Positions 8,170 through 17,809 of a stretch of DNA of 64,000 bases are shown piece by piece. The translations under genes were made by a program, and so were the position numbers. Origin of the DNA: Thiofilum sp. (lineage in GTDB: Bacteria > Pseudomonadota > Gammaproteobacteria > Thiotrichales > Thiotrichaceae); assembly GCF_016711335.1 (NCBI RefSeq), contig NZ_JADJTF010000001.1, positions 186,001 through 250,000 of the forward strand, written 5' to 3'. Each line of letters opens with the position of its first letter. Position 1 is the first letter of the stretch. Below the pieces are notes generated by a model that was not told the origin of the DNA, ran no database searches, and saw only the letters and a program-made list of their open reading frames with translations.

Positions 8170-10209
8170 ATGTGTGGAATTTTTGGAGTAGCCGTTAAGC
8201 AAAATGCTCCCTTAACAGAAATTAACATCCGAAAGTTATTAAAGACTCTTTACCTACTTTCTGAAAGTCGTGGTAAAGAATCTGCTGGTTTTCATGCTCA
8301 TTTACCTATAGCATCAAAAGCATGGACTATTAAAGGCGCTCTACCCGCCTCAGAGCTTATCAAATCTACTCAGTATTGCACCACATTAGATACACTGCTT
8401 CAAAATACATATCACCCTTCTCAACCATTTCCTAACTCATCTTTTATTACATTAGCACACTCTCGTTTGGTGACTAATGGACGTGCTGAGCGTGCTCAAA
8501 ATAACCAACCTGTGAGATCAAATGACATCACAATGATTCACAATGGTATTATTGTTAATGTTGATGAGCTATGGAAACAATTCCCCCCTCATACACGTCA
8601 AGCAGAAGTAGATACTGAAGTAGCAGCTGCTGTACTCGATAACTTTCTAAATAAGAATTTCGACCCACGTATTGCTGCTCAAATCCTATTTTCCCAACTG
8701 AAAGGGACTGCCTCAATAGCTTGGGTACATGCACAATCTGATGTACTAAATCTAGCTACTAATACTGGTGATCTTTACTACTCCATGCTTCCCGATGATT
8801 TAGGAGTAATATTTGCTTCTGAAAAACATATACTGAAACAAACCCTAGATACTGACGAATGCACTAAAACCTTAAAAATTAGCCATCTAGAACCATTACA
8901 AGCTTTGGTTTTTCCACTAAGCACCGGAGGACAGGCTGAATTATTCTCCTCCCAATTGGATACACTAATATCTACCAAAGTATTTGAACGTCTTGGTCAA
9001 CCTACTCAGCAATATGATATTGTCTTAGATCACCCTATAGCTCCTAGCACTTTTATACAATCAGCTAATACTTCTCTTTTGCGTTATAATGAAAATAATA
9101 TTAGACAATTGAAACGCTGCACATGCTGTGTATTACCAGAGACCTTTCCTTTTATTACTTTTAATGACAAAGGGGTTTGTAATTACTGCCAAGGCTATCA
9201 ACCTAAATATAAAGGTAAAAGTCCTGAACAAGAGCAAAAACAATTTCTCTCGGTAATTGATAAATATCGCTCCAAAGATGGCTTAGCTGATGTGCTTGTA
9301 CCTTTTAGTGGAGGGAGGGATAGTTGTTATGGATTGCATCTAATAAAACGCGAATTTGGCTTAAACCCTATTACTTTTACCTATGATTGGGGAATGGTAA
9401 CTGACCTTGCTCGCCGTAATATTGCACGTATGTGTGGGCAACTGGGCGTTCAAAATATTTTAGTGTCCGCTAATATTAAAACTAAACGCGATAACATACG
9501 TAAGAATGTTACAGCATGGTTAAAAAAACCTGATCTTGGGATGGTACCACTTTTTATGGCAGGCGATAAACACTTTTTCAAAATTGTGAATGATCTCAAA
9601 CGTCAAACAGGAATCAAATTAGATTTGTGGTCAGCCAACCCACTTGAAAATACTGACTTTAAATCAGGCTTTTGTGGTGTACCGCCAGATTTCACCAAAA
9701 GCAGAGTAGATTATTTATCATTGGGTCGGAAATTAAAAATGGCTGGCTACTATCTCACCCGATTCGCAATCAATCCAAGCTACCTTAATAGCTCTTTATT
9801 AGATACATCGAAAGCTTTTTTATCTTATTATATGGAGCCACGCCGAGATTTCTTCTTTATGTTTCATAGCCTAGAATGGAATGAAGATAAAGTTAATACC
9901 ACTATTCTTAATCAATATGACTTTGAATGCTCTCCAGACTCAACAAGTACATGGCGAATAGGGGATGGAACTGCTCCGTTTTATAATTACATTTATATGA
10001 CTGCTAAAGGTTTTTCTGAGTTTGACACTTTTCGTAGTAATCAGATTAGAGAAGGTCATATTAGCCGTCAAGAAGCACTTGATCATATTATGGTAGAAAA
10101 CCGCCCAAGAACTGACGGGCTTATTTGGTATCTTGAGACTATTGGACTAGATTTTAATACAACCATTCGTCGTATTAATGAATTAGACACTATTGGGCTA
10201 CACCAGTGA
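8170..10209 (+). CDS. Class II glutaminase fused to N-acetyl sugar amidotransferase (WbpG-like)
   Basis: A 679-residue two-part enzyme. Residues 1-~240 form an Ntn (class II) glutamine amidotransferase domain. Cys2 directly follows the initiator Met (MCGIFGVAV), and the active-site elements HSRLVTNG and MIHNGIIVNVDEL are visible. After a linker, CTCCVLPETFPFI and GVCNYCQGY (about 317-345) form a Cys4 metal site. This leads into a PP-loop ATP pyrophosphatase, VPFSGGRDSCYGLHLIKREF (about 377-396), characteristic of WbpG/PseA-type N-acetyl sugar amidotransferases. It should use glutamine-derived ammonia and ATP to convert an acetamido group (or carboxylate) of the sugar to an acetamidino (or amide) group. 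In Pseudomonas, WbpG works with separate HisH/HisF-like proteins; here the glutaminase is in cis and no such partners are present. Confidence 0.85.
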   Translation: MCGIFGVAVKQNAPLTEINIRKLLKTLYLLSESRGKESAGFHAHLPIASKAWTIKGALPASELIKSTQYCTTLDTLLQNTYHPSQPFPNSSFITLAHSRLVTNGRAERAQNNQPVRSNDITMIHNGIIVNVDELWKQFPPHTRQAEVDTEVAAAVLDNFLNKNFDPRIAAQILFSQLKGTASIAWVHAQSDVLNLATNTGDLYYSMLPDDLGVIFASEKHILKQTLDTDECTKTLKISHLEPLQALVFPLSTGGQAELFSSQLDTLISTKVFERLGQPTQQYDIVLDHPIAPSTFIQSANTSLLRYNENNIRQLKRCTCCVLPETFPFITFNDKGVCNYCQGYQPKYKGKSPEQEQKQFLSVIDKYRSKDGLADVLVPFSGGRDSCYGLHLIKREFGLNPITFTYDWGMVTDLARRNIARMCGQLGVQNILVSANIKTKRDNIRKNVTAWLKKPDLGMVPLFMAGDKHFFKIVNDLKRQTGIKLDLWSANPLENTDFKSGFCGVPPDFTKSRVDYLSLGRKLKMAGYYLTRFAINPSYLNSSLLDTSKAFLSYYMEPRRDFFFMFHSLEWNEDKVNTTILNQYDFECSPDSTSTWRIGDGTAPFYNYIYMTAKGFSEFDTFRSNQIREGHISRQEALDHIMVENRPRTDGLIWYLETIGLDFNTTIRRINELDTIGLHQ

Positions 10210-12071
10210 AGCGCCCTTCTTTGATGCTATTGATGACGCTTGCGCTTGCTTTCATCACTTGTGAGGTTACAAACATAGCTGCCTTCGAAAAAGAGTCAAT
10301 GCCAGCTATACAATTCATAAATGATGCTACAACTCCTCCGGATATTAACTCTCCTCCAACTCCTTCTATCCCTAACACAGCAAATGGGCACGAGATTACT
10401 ATCTTTAATGGAGAATACTGGAAAGTATTTAAACAACACCCTAGCGGTATAATCACCCTTCATTACAAAGATAAAAAAAGTAATCAATTTATTGAGTTTA
10501 GCTTACCACGAGCTTGGCGATTTAATTGGTTTCCCATGTTGCATCTTGAAGCTAATAAAGGCGATCTTTACATTATTATTTATGATGTTAAGGAAAATGC
10601 CCCTTCTGGTCGCACTCTAGAAACTATACGTAATGGCTTCGATGTTTATCGAATAACACCAAATAAAGATGCCCTGCCTGAGCGTATAGCTGAAAATCTT
10701 CAGCTCGGTGGAATTGATACCACCCTATATGGTTCACTAGAACATGACTCACTACACTTATGCGGTGATAATAAGTGTGTTTCAGTGACGAAAAGTGGCG
10801 TTTTAGAATGGCAACTAGCTAGTCTTAGTTCCTATGAATGGGTTGAGCTTGTTTTTCATAAACAAAACGCAGCCGCCATTATTCGTAAACGTTATGACGA
10901 TCGTAGTGATGGTCTGCTAACTAATGAGTTTTCTACCTATTCCCTAGTTCTATTTAATAATAAAGACATTAAACATCTAGAATCTGCACCGAACGATGGA
11001 ATCCCTTGGCATCTCAAGTGGCAAGAAAACCAACAACACCCTACTTATCGGCTTGCTACAACGCAGAAGGATTTAATAAAGCTCTTTTATTACGATTTCA
11101 ATCGTATGAGATATCAAGGTCTAATAGATTTCGGCGCTAACAATTTTGAAGGGAGAATAGCTTGGAGCCAAACCTACTACCTTCATGGTCTGCTTTCACT
11201 TATAGAGGGGAAACTTCTCGCCTTAGTACCTAAAGACCTAGAACTGTTAAAACAACGTATAGTTTCAGAAATCTCTCTCCTTAGCCAATTATGCAAGGAA
11301 GACTACCCTAGTTTTCGTGTGAAGCGATATTCGCTAGAGCGAGAGCCTGTTTTATTTGCTTTGCACTTGGGTCGTATTGCCCATTTGCTGGTGCGTACCC
11401 AAGCCATTTTAGGAACAAGTGACATCAACGACTGTCTACCTAAACTGACAATAGAACTTACTCAATTAACGCATACTATTGAGCAGCTCTCTAGCTCTTA
11501 TGTGCAAAACTTGGGTAATATTTCATACCTCTACTATAGAAAAGGCATGCCCTTCTGGGCAGATGGTGTCAATGTACCTTATAATTATGTTTCTGGTTAT
11601 GTTGAAGGTTTGCTTTCTATAAATAATAACTCTATAGAAAAAGCTGAAACATTACTAAGCCCTTTATTACTTAATGAGTTTTTAAACAAAACCCCTCAGC
11701 TCTGGCGCTATTGGTGGGGAGTAGGCGACCAAGGTTGGAACTCTAGGGATCAAATTTCTTTAAACACTCCTAGCTACTCAGGGAACAAGGGAGCAATGGC
11801 TCACATAACTTATAGAACTATGGATGCAAAAGCGCTTCTAGCATTAGAAAACCTGAATTCAACATTAGTAGAAAAAGAACTCATAATGCATTTTCAGAAA
11901 CTTACTCAAGAAGGTTGGTTACTCCCTGATATGAATGAATACTGGGTGAAGAAAAATAAAACTGTATTGCCTAATCCAATAGTTGCGAAAAGATATCCCC
12001 GTAGTACCTCTCCTTGGGAATTGCAGAGCCAACCTTGGGCTATACAAAGTATTATATTAGAAACCCATTAA
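10206..12071 (+). CDS. Secreted protein of unknown function in polysaccharide operon
   Basis: A 621-residue protein starting at a GTG that overlaps the previous stop (GTGA), so it is translationally coupled. The N-terminus MKRPSLMLLMTLALAFITCE is a signal peptide, possibly a lipoprotein signal with the Cys at about 19. Residues ~60-300 look beta-rich; residues ~310-621 are helical, with aromatic patches (PFWADGVNVPYNYVSGY, LWRYWWGVGDQGWNS) reminiscent of alpha/alpha-toroid glycan epimerases or lyases. No family is recognised with confidence. Position and export suggest it modifies or binds the glycan in the periplasm; this is inference. Confidence 0.6.
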   Translation: MKRPSLMLLMTLALAFITCEVTNIAAFEKESMPAIQFINDATTPPDINSPPTPSIPNTANGHEITIFNGEYWKVFKQHPSGIITLHYKDKKSNQFIEFSLPRAWRFNWFPMLHLEANKGDLYIIIYDVKENAPSGRTLETIRNGFDVYRITPNKDALPERIAENLQLGGIDTTLYGSLEHDSLHLCGDNKCVSVTKSGVLEWQLASLSSYEWVELVFHKQNAAAIIRKRYDDRSDGLLTNEFSTYSLVLFNNKDIKHLESAPNDGIPWHLKWQENQQHPTYRLATTQKDLIKLFYYDFNRMRYQGLIDFGANNFEGRIAWSQTYYLHGLLSLIEGKLLALVPKDLELLKQRIVSEISLLSQLCKEDYPSFRVKRYSLEREPVLFALHLGRIAHLLVRTQAILGTSDINDCLPKLTIELTQLTHTIEQLSSSYVQNLGNISYLYYRKGMPFWADGVNVPYNYVSGYVEGLLSINNNSIEKAETLLSPLLLNEFLNKTPQLWRYWWGVGDQGWNSRDQISLNTPSYSGNKGAMAHITYRTMDAKALLALENLNSTLVEKELIMHFQKLTQEGWLLPDMNEYWVKKNKTVLPNPIVAKRYPRSTSPWELQSQPWAIQSIILETH

Positions 12072-12142
12072 ACTAAAAATCCATATTACTACTCATATCT
12101 CGATTAATTGTAAATTTATGTATCAATATCTAAATATAAGCT

Positions 12143-12161
12143 TAAGCACTATAAGTGCTTA
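12143..12161. repeat. Perfect inverted repeat, 8-bp arms
   Basis: TAAGCACT, a 3-base spacer ATA, then AGTGCTTA form a perfect hairpin in the 102-bp gap between the secreted-protein gene and the GT39-like gene. No T-tract follows, so it is a weak terminator at best; it may mark the seam between the two halves of the operon, because base composition drops sharply to its right. Confidence 0.5.
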
Positions 12162-12173
12162 CAAATAATACTT

Positions 12174-14702
12174 ATGGTCAATTACATTTATTTTTTAATT
12201 CTGGTATTTTTTGCCAGTACTGTCAGTATCATAATTTCATATAATCTACCATGGAAAAAAGAAAGTGTTATGGTGGGTATACCATTTGCCTTTGGCCTTG
12301 CTATAGCGCCTCTAATAACTGGCTTGATAGCCATCATAACACTTAATACTTTAGATAAAAACTCACATTCAAATCATCTAATAATACTATTTTCTAGTTT
12401 ATTTTTATTACTCACGATATTTATACTAATTAGTTACTTAAATAAAAGAAATAAAATCAAATGTAATAATATTATAGAAAAAAAAGAATTAAATTTAGGT
12501 ATTTTAATATTTTCTTTAGTTTTAGGATGTTGGGCGATATTTTTAGTTTTAAATAGTATTGTCATACCTTTGACTCAAAATGACTCCTTAGAATATGCGA
12601 TGGTAGGTAGAGTGCTTTTTGAGTCCCGTAGTTTAGAAACATACCCTATTTTAGACGCAACAACAACTTCCTCTGGATTTTATGCACCTTGGACACACCC
12701 TCCTCTTTATGTAAGCTTAATTTATTTTAGCCAATTGTTACAAGGTAATGCCGATACTCCGGGTCTAATGAGATTACTAACTCCTTGGTTTGCTTTATGT
12801 TCAGTTTATCTAGTATATAAGATAGGTTCTTTATCAAACGTATTAGAAGGTATCTTCTCAGCATTATTTTTCATTTCTACACCTTTATTCTTTTTAGGCG
12901 CCGATTCATCTGCTATAGACAGTTTGCCTATATTAGCAGTAAGTATTTTATTAGCATTGTTAATAGGTGTTGAAGAAGATAAGAAACTGTACCCTATTAG
13001 TATAGGTTTTTTTTTAGGAGCGGGGCTTTGGACACACTCACAGTTTATCTTGCTCATACCACTAATAGCTTCTATTCTTTTAATAAAAAATGGCTTTGTA
13101 AAATGGAAACTATCAATAAGATCTCTTATTATTATTTTTTCTATCAGTTGTGTTGTTATTTATCCAGCCTACGCAAAGAACTATCAACTTTTTGGCTCTT
13201 TTATCAGCGATAATCCTAAGGTCTTTGCCTTACCTAACTTAGATTGGGCTGGTTACTTTGAGGTTGCAAGAGGGCTAAATAGCTGGTTAGCAAAAATTCA
13301 GTACGGTATCCTCAAGCTTTGGTTCGCTATGGATGCCTATCTTTTAGTGTTTTGGTTTATGCTGCTTGGTTTTTATTTCTTTATTAAAAAAACCAATCTT
13401 AGACTCAATCATATATTTATTAATGGCATTTCAAGCACCTATGAGAACATTAGTGTTTCAGTTATTTTAGTAACTTTTTATGTTATTGGCATAATAATTT
13501 CTGTTGTTTTAGGTATAGACTTAATGATAAAAAATGAACGTTATGCTTTAATAATACTACCAGCGGCGGCGGTTATAGCAGGACACGGTACTTATCAGCT
13601 CTATAGAAAGTTTCTTTTAAAGATCAGCGTTAAACGAACCAATATTAAAACTGAGTTTGCTTACTTTATCAATTTGCTGTTTATTTTGTTTTTCATAGTA
13701 CAACTTACTATTATCAATTGGATACCCAGATGGAGAATTATCTATACTACTGATGAGAAGCCTACAACATTACAGCAAGCTTTAAATGCATCTCCATTAT
13801 CCTTTAAAGAAAAGCAACTCACTAATTTAAAAAAACATTTAAATATCAGAGCAATAAAATGGATAAATGATAACACTCCTAAAAACTCAATTATTTTATC
13901 TCTACGACCAGCAGATATGTATTATGCTGAGAGAAAAATGGTTAGTTACCTAGATGAAAGACTGGTTAGCTTTTATTTAACAGAAGATAAAATTTCAGCA
14001 TTTAATAAGCTAACAGATCTAAATATTCAATATATTCAAAAATCCGATTATGACTTTCCTATTTATTATAATAGTCAGCTAAGAAATATACTTAATGATG
14101 CTAATTTAACAGAGCTAGTTTATGAGTCAGGTGGAAATCAAATATATAAACTATTAAAAAACTCTCAAAATAATAGTAGTGGTAATATGATCGCGCTCAC
14201 TATTAGCAATGAGTGGTCTAAGTGGAAGCAATATAATGGTATTTATAAGCTAATTAATAGATACCCCTATGATATAAAAACTGAATATAACAAAATTATA
14301 GAATCTAAAGCTACTAGGTACCTACCCATTTTTCATCGAGACTTTTCGTCTATGGTTGCTATAGGCATAGGGACTGATTATATTTATCCAGATGATCTGT
14401 CGACAATGATAAGTTTAACCGATGAAAATGAAGTTCAGATTTATATTGATTTCAAAGGCAAAGGCTTCATACGATTTTGGTTAGAACAAATTGACTCTAT
14501 GGGAAACATTATCAGTGAAACAAATCATCAAAAAGGTAGAAATCTTATAGGTGAGCTAGTGTTAAACTCTAATAAAACTACTCACTCATTTGAGCATCGT
14601 ATTAAAATAAAAAAATCAGCTCAATATCTAAGAGTATTAATAGAGCATATAGGCTACTCGGAATTATCTGTTAATTATTTTAAAGTAATTAAGATTTATT
14701 AA
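12174..14702 (+). CDS. Polytopic membrane glycosyltransferase (GT39/ArnT-like)
   Basis: An 842-residue protein. Residues 1-~520 contain about 12 hydrophobic segments. A soluble periplasmic-type domain follows (RWRIIYTTDE onward). The first large loop carries TQNDSLEYAMVGRVL and FYAPWTHPPLYVSLIYF, resembling the acidic and HPP loop motifs of GT-C enzymes such as ArnT and protein O-mannosyltransferases. These transfer sugars from polyprenyl-phosphate donors on the periplasmic side. The GT2 product encoded at 5845 could make its donor. It could also be an atypical polymerase, since no classical Wzy is present. Codon usage is extremely AT-rich compared with flanking housekeeping genes. Confidence 0.7.
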   Translation: MVNYIYFLILVFFASTVSIIISYNLPWKKESVMVGIPFAFGLAIAPLITGLIAIITLNTLDKNSHSNHLIILFSSLFLLLTIFILISYLNKRNKIKCNNIIEKKELNLGILIFSLVLGCWAIFLVLNSIVIPLTQNDSLEYAMVGRVLFESRSLETYPILDATTTSSGFYAPWTHPPLYVSLIYFSQLLQGNADTPGLMRLLTPWFALCSVYLVYKIGSLSNVLEGIFSALFFISTPLFFLGADSSAIDSLPILAVSILLALLIGVEEDKKLYPISIGFFLGAGLWTHSQFILLIPLIASILLIKNGFVKWKLSIRSLIIIFSISCVVIYPAYAKNYQLFGSFISDNPKVFALPNLDWAGYFEVARGLNSWLAKIQYGILKLWFAMDAYLLVFWFMLLGFYFFIKKTNLRLNHIFINGISSTYENISVSVILVTFYVIGIIISVVLGIDLMIKNERYALIILPAAAVIAGHGTYQLYRKFLLKISVKRTNIKTEFAYFINLLFILFFIVQLTIINWIPRWRIIYTTDEKPTTLQQALNASPLSFKEKQLTNLKKHLNIRAIKWINDNTPKNSIILSLRPADMYYAERKMVSYLDERLVSFYLTEDKISAFNKLTDLNIQYIQKSDYDFPIYYNSQLRNILNDANLTELVYESGGNQIYKLLKNSQNNSSGNMIALTISNEWSKWKQYNGIYKLINRYPYDIKTEYNKIIESKATRYLPIFHRDFSSMVAIGIGTDYIYPDDLSTMISLTDENEVQIYIDFKGKGFIRFWLEQIDSMGNIISETNHQKGRNLIGELVLNSNKTTHSFEHRIKIKKSAQYLRVLIEHIGYSELSVNYFKVIKIY

Positions 14703-14713
14703 AAGGTATTCTT

Positions 14714-15967
14714 GTGTTAAGAAAATCAACTATTCTAAATTTAATAACAGGAGATTTTTTAAATCAGCTAACTATTATATTATCATTTCCTATATTAATT
14801 ATATTATATACACCTCAAGATATAGGTTACTGTGGTGAGTTTCTATCTTATTTATCCTTACTATCTATTTTAGTTACTCTAGGTTATGACTTAGCAATCA
14901 TAAACCCTGATAAAAACAAATCTTTTATATACTTTCAAGCCAGCATTCAATTTTCTTTAATAAACTCTTTGATAGTTAGCTTAATATTTTTAATATTTTT
15001 TAACGAGTTAGATTTTTTTAGTGATAACATGTTAATATTATCGGCTTGGGTTTACAGTATTATATTCCTTATAGGTCTAATATTTACTAGTTTATACTCA
15101 CCCATCAGATATTTTTACCTAACTAATAACAAGGCTAATGATGTCAGCCAAGCTACAATACATCACTCGCTGATAAGAGTATTTGTACTAATAGGGGTAT
15201 ACTATACTAATCTTGGTTGGATAGGTATTGTTCTCAGCGAAATAATTAGTAAAGGTTATTTTGTTATTTTTCTTTTTTTAAGAAGAGGAAATATTACAAA
15301 AAATACTTCATTTAAAAATCAGTCTATTATTGAAATTTTTAAAAAAAATTATCAATACCCTTTCTTTGTAATGCCATCTAGTTTTATTGATACATTTGCC
15401 ACATTAGCTCCACTATTTTTTATTACCTACCTATATAAAACCCATGAATATACAGGATTATTTTTTCTAGCCACAAAAATAATATATACTCCTATAAACC
15501 TTCTATCAAAGTCTTTTTCAGATATATTTCATATAGCCATATCTAGTTATATGAAAGAAAGTGAAAAAAAAATCATTTCTTTTTTTCATAGCTCTTTTAT
15601 AAAGATTTTGCTCATAAGCCTGTTAATTTACTTACCTCTAGGTTCTCTAGCTGTAATTACTATTCCTATCTTTGTTAGTGATATGTGGAAGGACCTAGGG
15701 CTGTTAATATTTATATTAATACCTATTGCTTTAGGGAAAGCTCTAACTAGTATCTTAGGTCGAGCTATATTAATATCCAAAAAAAGAAGTATCAAATTTA
15801 TAGTTGATTTAACAAGATTAGTGCTACCACTTACTTCTCTATACTTAGGTCATACCCTTGAATTAAGCTTTTTTGAAAACCTCACACTATTTAGCCTTAC
15901 AGTACTTATTGCTGATTTATTTTACATAGTGGTGGTCAGATACTCACTAAACTATCTAGATTTATAG
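14714..15967 (+). CDS. Second polysaccharide flippase-like membrane protein
   Basis: A 417-residue, GTG-initiated protein with about 12 hydrophobic segments and few charged loops. It starts MLRKSTILNLITGDFLNQLT, like MOP-superfamily O-antigen/teichoic acid translocases. It is 11 bp downstream of the GT39-like gene and 7 bp upstream of asparagine synthase, in the most AT-rich part of the window. Having two flippases in one operon is unusual. This one belongs with the AT-rich block 12,174-17,795 and may have arrived with it, serving a distinct lipid-linked intermediate. Confidence 0.75.
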   Translation: MLRKSTILNLITGDFLNQLTIILSFPILIILYTPQDIGYCGEFLSYLSLLSILVTLGYDLAIINPDKNKSFIYFQASIQFSLINSLIVSLIFLIFFNELDFFSDNMLILSAWVYSIIFLIGLIFTSLYSPIRYFYLTNNKANDVSQATIHHSLIRVFVLIGVYYTNLGWIGIVLSEIISKGYFVIFLFLRRGNITKNTSFKNQSIIEIFKKNYQYPFFVMPSSFIDTFATLAPLFFITYLYKTHEYTGLFFLATKIIYTPINLLSKSFSDIFHIAISSYMKESEKKIISFFHSSFIKILLISLLIYLPLGSLAVITIPIFVSDMWKDLGLLIFILIPIALGKALTSILGRAILISKKRSIKFIVDLTRLVLPLTSLYLGHTLELSFFENLTLFSLTVLIADLFYIVVVRYSLNYLDL

Positions 15968-15974
15968 AATTATA

Positions 15975-17795
15975 ATGTGTGGCATATTCGGAATAATTAA
16001 TAAACTTGGTGAGGTTTCCACTCAGCTCGTACAGCAAATGACCAATCTAGTTAGTCATCGTGGTTTAGATGGTTCTGGCTATTATGCAAAAAAAAATTTA
16101 GGATTAGGTCACCGTCGCCTAGCTATTATTGATACTAGTACTGATGGATTACAACCATTAAAACACTGTAGTCGCCCTATTTATATTACCTATAATGGAG
16201 AAATTTATAATTATCTTGAAATTCAAAAAATTCTAATCAAACGTGGACATAGATTTAAAACTAAAACAGATACTGAGGTTATTTTGAATGCCTATGTAGA
16301 ATGGGGTACGGATTGCTTAAAATACTTTAACGGTATGTGGGCTTTCGCTATTCTAGATGAATCTAAAGATAGTTTATTTATTGCACGTGACCGTTTTGGT
16401 GTCAAACCGTTTTACTACATTAACACTACAGAGGCTTTTGCGTTTGGATCTGAGATTCGTCAACTTCTTCCTTTTTTATCTACTCGTCAAACTCATTCAG
16501 AGTTAATACAAGATTTTTTAATTTGCGGATTATCCGATCAATCATCTACATTAACTTTTTTCAAGGAAATATATAAGCTTCCAGCCAGCCACTTTGCTGT
16601 CATTGAATTAAGAGCTATCAATTCACCATTAAATATCCAACCCTATTACCAAATAAATAATGCGAGTACGATGGCAGTATTACCTCAAGAAAGTATAGAG
16701 ATAGTACATCAAACTCTTGGGGAATCTATAAGATTAAGGCTGCGCTCCGATGTTACAGTAGGTAGCTGTCTCTCAGGTGGTCTTGATAGTTCTACTATAA
16801 CAGCCATAGCGAATAAATATTATGAGAATGAAAATAATAAATTTCAAACAATTACTGCTATTAGCGAAAGCTCAATTAACAGTGAGGAATCCTATGCTCA
16901 ATTAGTTACTTCAGCATTAAGCACCAACTGGATTAAAACAAAGCCATCTTATAATGATTTTTCCCAAGTTATTTCTTCTATTATTGATATACAAGAAGAG
17001 CCTTTTGGAGGACCTTCAGTTATAATGCAATATTATGTAATGCAGGCCGCAAAAGAACATAATATAAAAGTTCTATTAGATGGACAAGGTGGGGATGAGT
17101 TGTTCTTAGGCTATGAACGTTACTATGCTGCATGGCTTAAATCGCAATGGCCTAAGAGCACAATTACTGATTTTCTAAGCAACATAGTATCATTAAAAAA
17201 CCATAATAATTTATCCTATCTTGCACTTTTCAAGCATATTATTGGAAATAATAATAGTTATATACGCAATTTTGAATACCGAAGACGCTCTGCCATTCTC
17301 AAAAATATTAACACTCCAAAGGAAATGATAAATTTTATAAAAAACAATAATAATATGTATAACTTACAAAAAATAGATATAACTACTACTAATTTACCTA
17401 TGTTACTACGTTTTGAGGATAAAAACTCAATGCATTTCGGTATAGAAACACGCTTACCTTTTTTAGATTACCGCCTAGTAGAGCTAGCATTATCTTTACC
17501 TGCTAATATTAAAATCAATGAAGGCTGGACTAAGTGGCCAATTAGAAAAATTGCGGAAAAATACCTGCCACATGAAACCGCATGGCGTCGTAATAAACTA
17601 GGATTTGCTGCTCCTAATAATCTCTGGTTAAATCAATATAGCAACTATATGGATCAAGAGATTATTAGAGCTAATTTTTTACATGATTATCTAAAGTTTA
17701 AACCTAAAAAAGATGATCTAAGCGGTATAGACTCTAATCTCAAATGGCGTTTGTTTTGTACAGCTAGTTGGGCTCATCACTACTCTATAAGTTAA
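15975..17795 (+). CDS. asnB: Asparagine synthase (glutamine-hydrolysing), AsnB family
   Basis: A 606-residue enzyme of normal length. Cys2 starts a class II glutaminase domain (MCGIFGIINK, then NLVSHRGLDGSGYY, YNGEIYNYLE and RFGVKPFYY). The synthetase domain begins near residue 230 with the PP-loop SCLSGGLDSSTITAI, and the family motif LLDGQGGDELFLGY is near 370. AsnB-like proteins in polysaccharide loci often amidate sugar carboxylates (WbpS-like) rather than make asparagine. With a diacetamido-uronate pathway in the same operon, amidation of the uronic acid is a reasonable guess. This is the second class II glutaminase in the locus, after the fusion at 8170. Confidence 0.88.
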   Translation: MCGIFGIINKLGEVSTQLVQQMTNLVSHRGLDGSGYYAKKNLGLGHRRLAIIDTSTDGLQPLKHCSRPIYITYNGEIYNYLEIQKILIKRGHRFKTKTDTEVILNAYVEWGTDCLKYFNGMWAFAILDESKDSLFIARDRFGVKPFYYINTTEAFAFGSEIRQLLPFLSTRQTHSELIQDFLICGLSDQSSTLTFFKEIYKLPASHFAVIELRAINSPLNIQPYYQINNASTMAVLPQESIEIVHQTLGESIRLRLRSDVTVGSCLSGGLDSSTITAIANKYYENENNKFQTITAISESSINSEESYAQLVTSALSTNWIKTKPSYNDFSQVISSIIDIQEEPFGGPSVIMQYYVMQAAKEHNIKVLLDGQGGDELFLGYERYYAAWLKSQWPKSTITDFLSNIVSLKNHNNLSYLALFKHIIGNNNSYIRNFEYRRRSAILKNINTPKEMINFIKNNNNMYNLQKIDITTTNLPMLLRFEDKNSMHFGIETRLPFLDYRLVELALSLPANIKINEGWTKWPIRKIAEKYLPHETAWRRNKLGFAAPNNLWLNQYSNYMDQEIIRANFLHDYLKFKPKKDDLSGIDSNLKWRLFCTASWAHHYSIS

Positions 17796-17809
17796 AGACG
17801 CAAAAAGCC

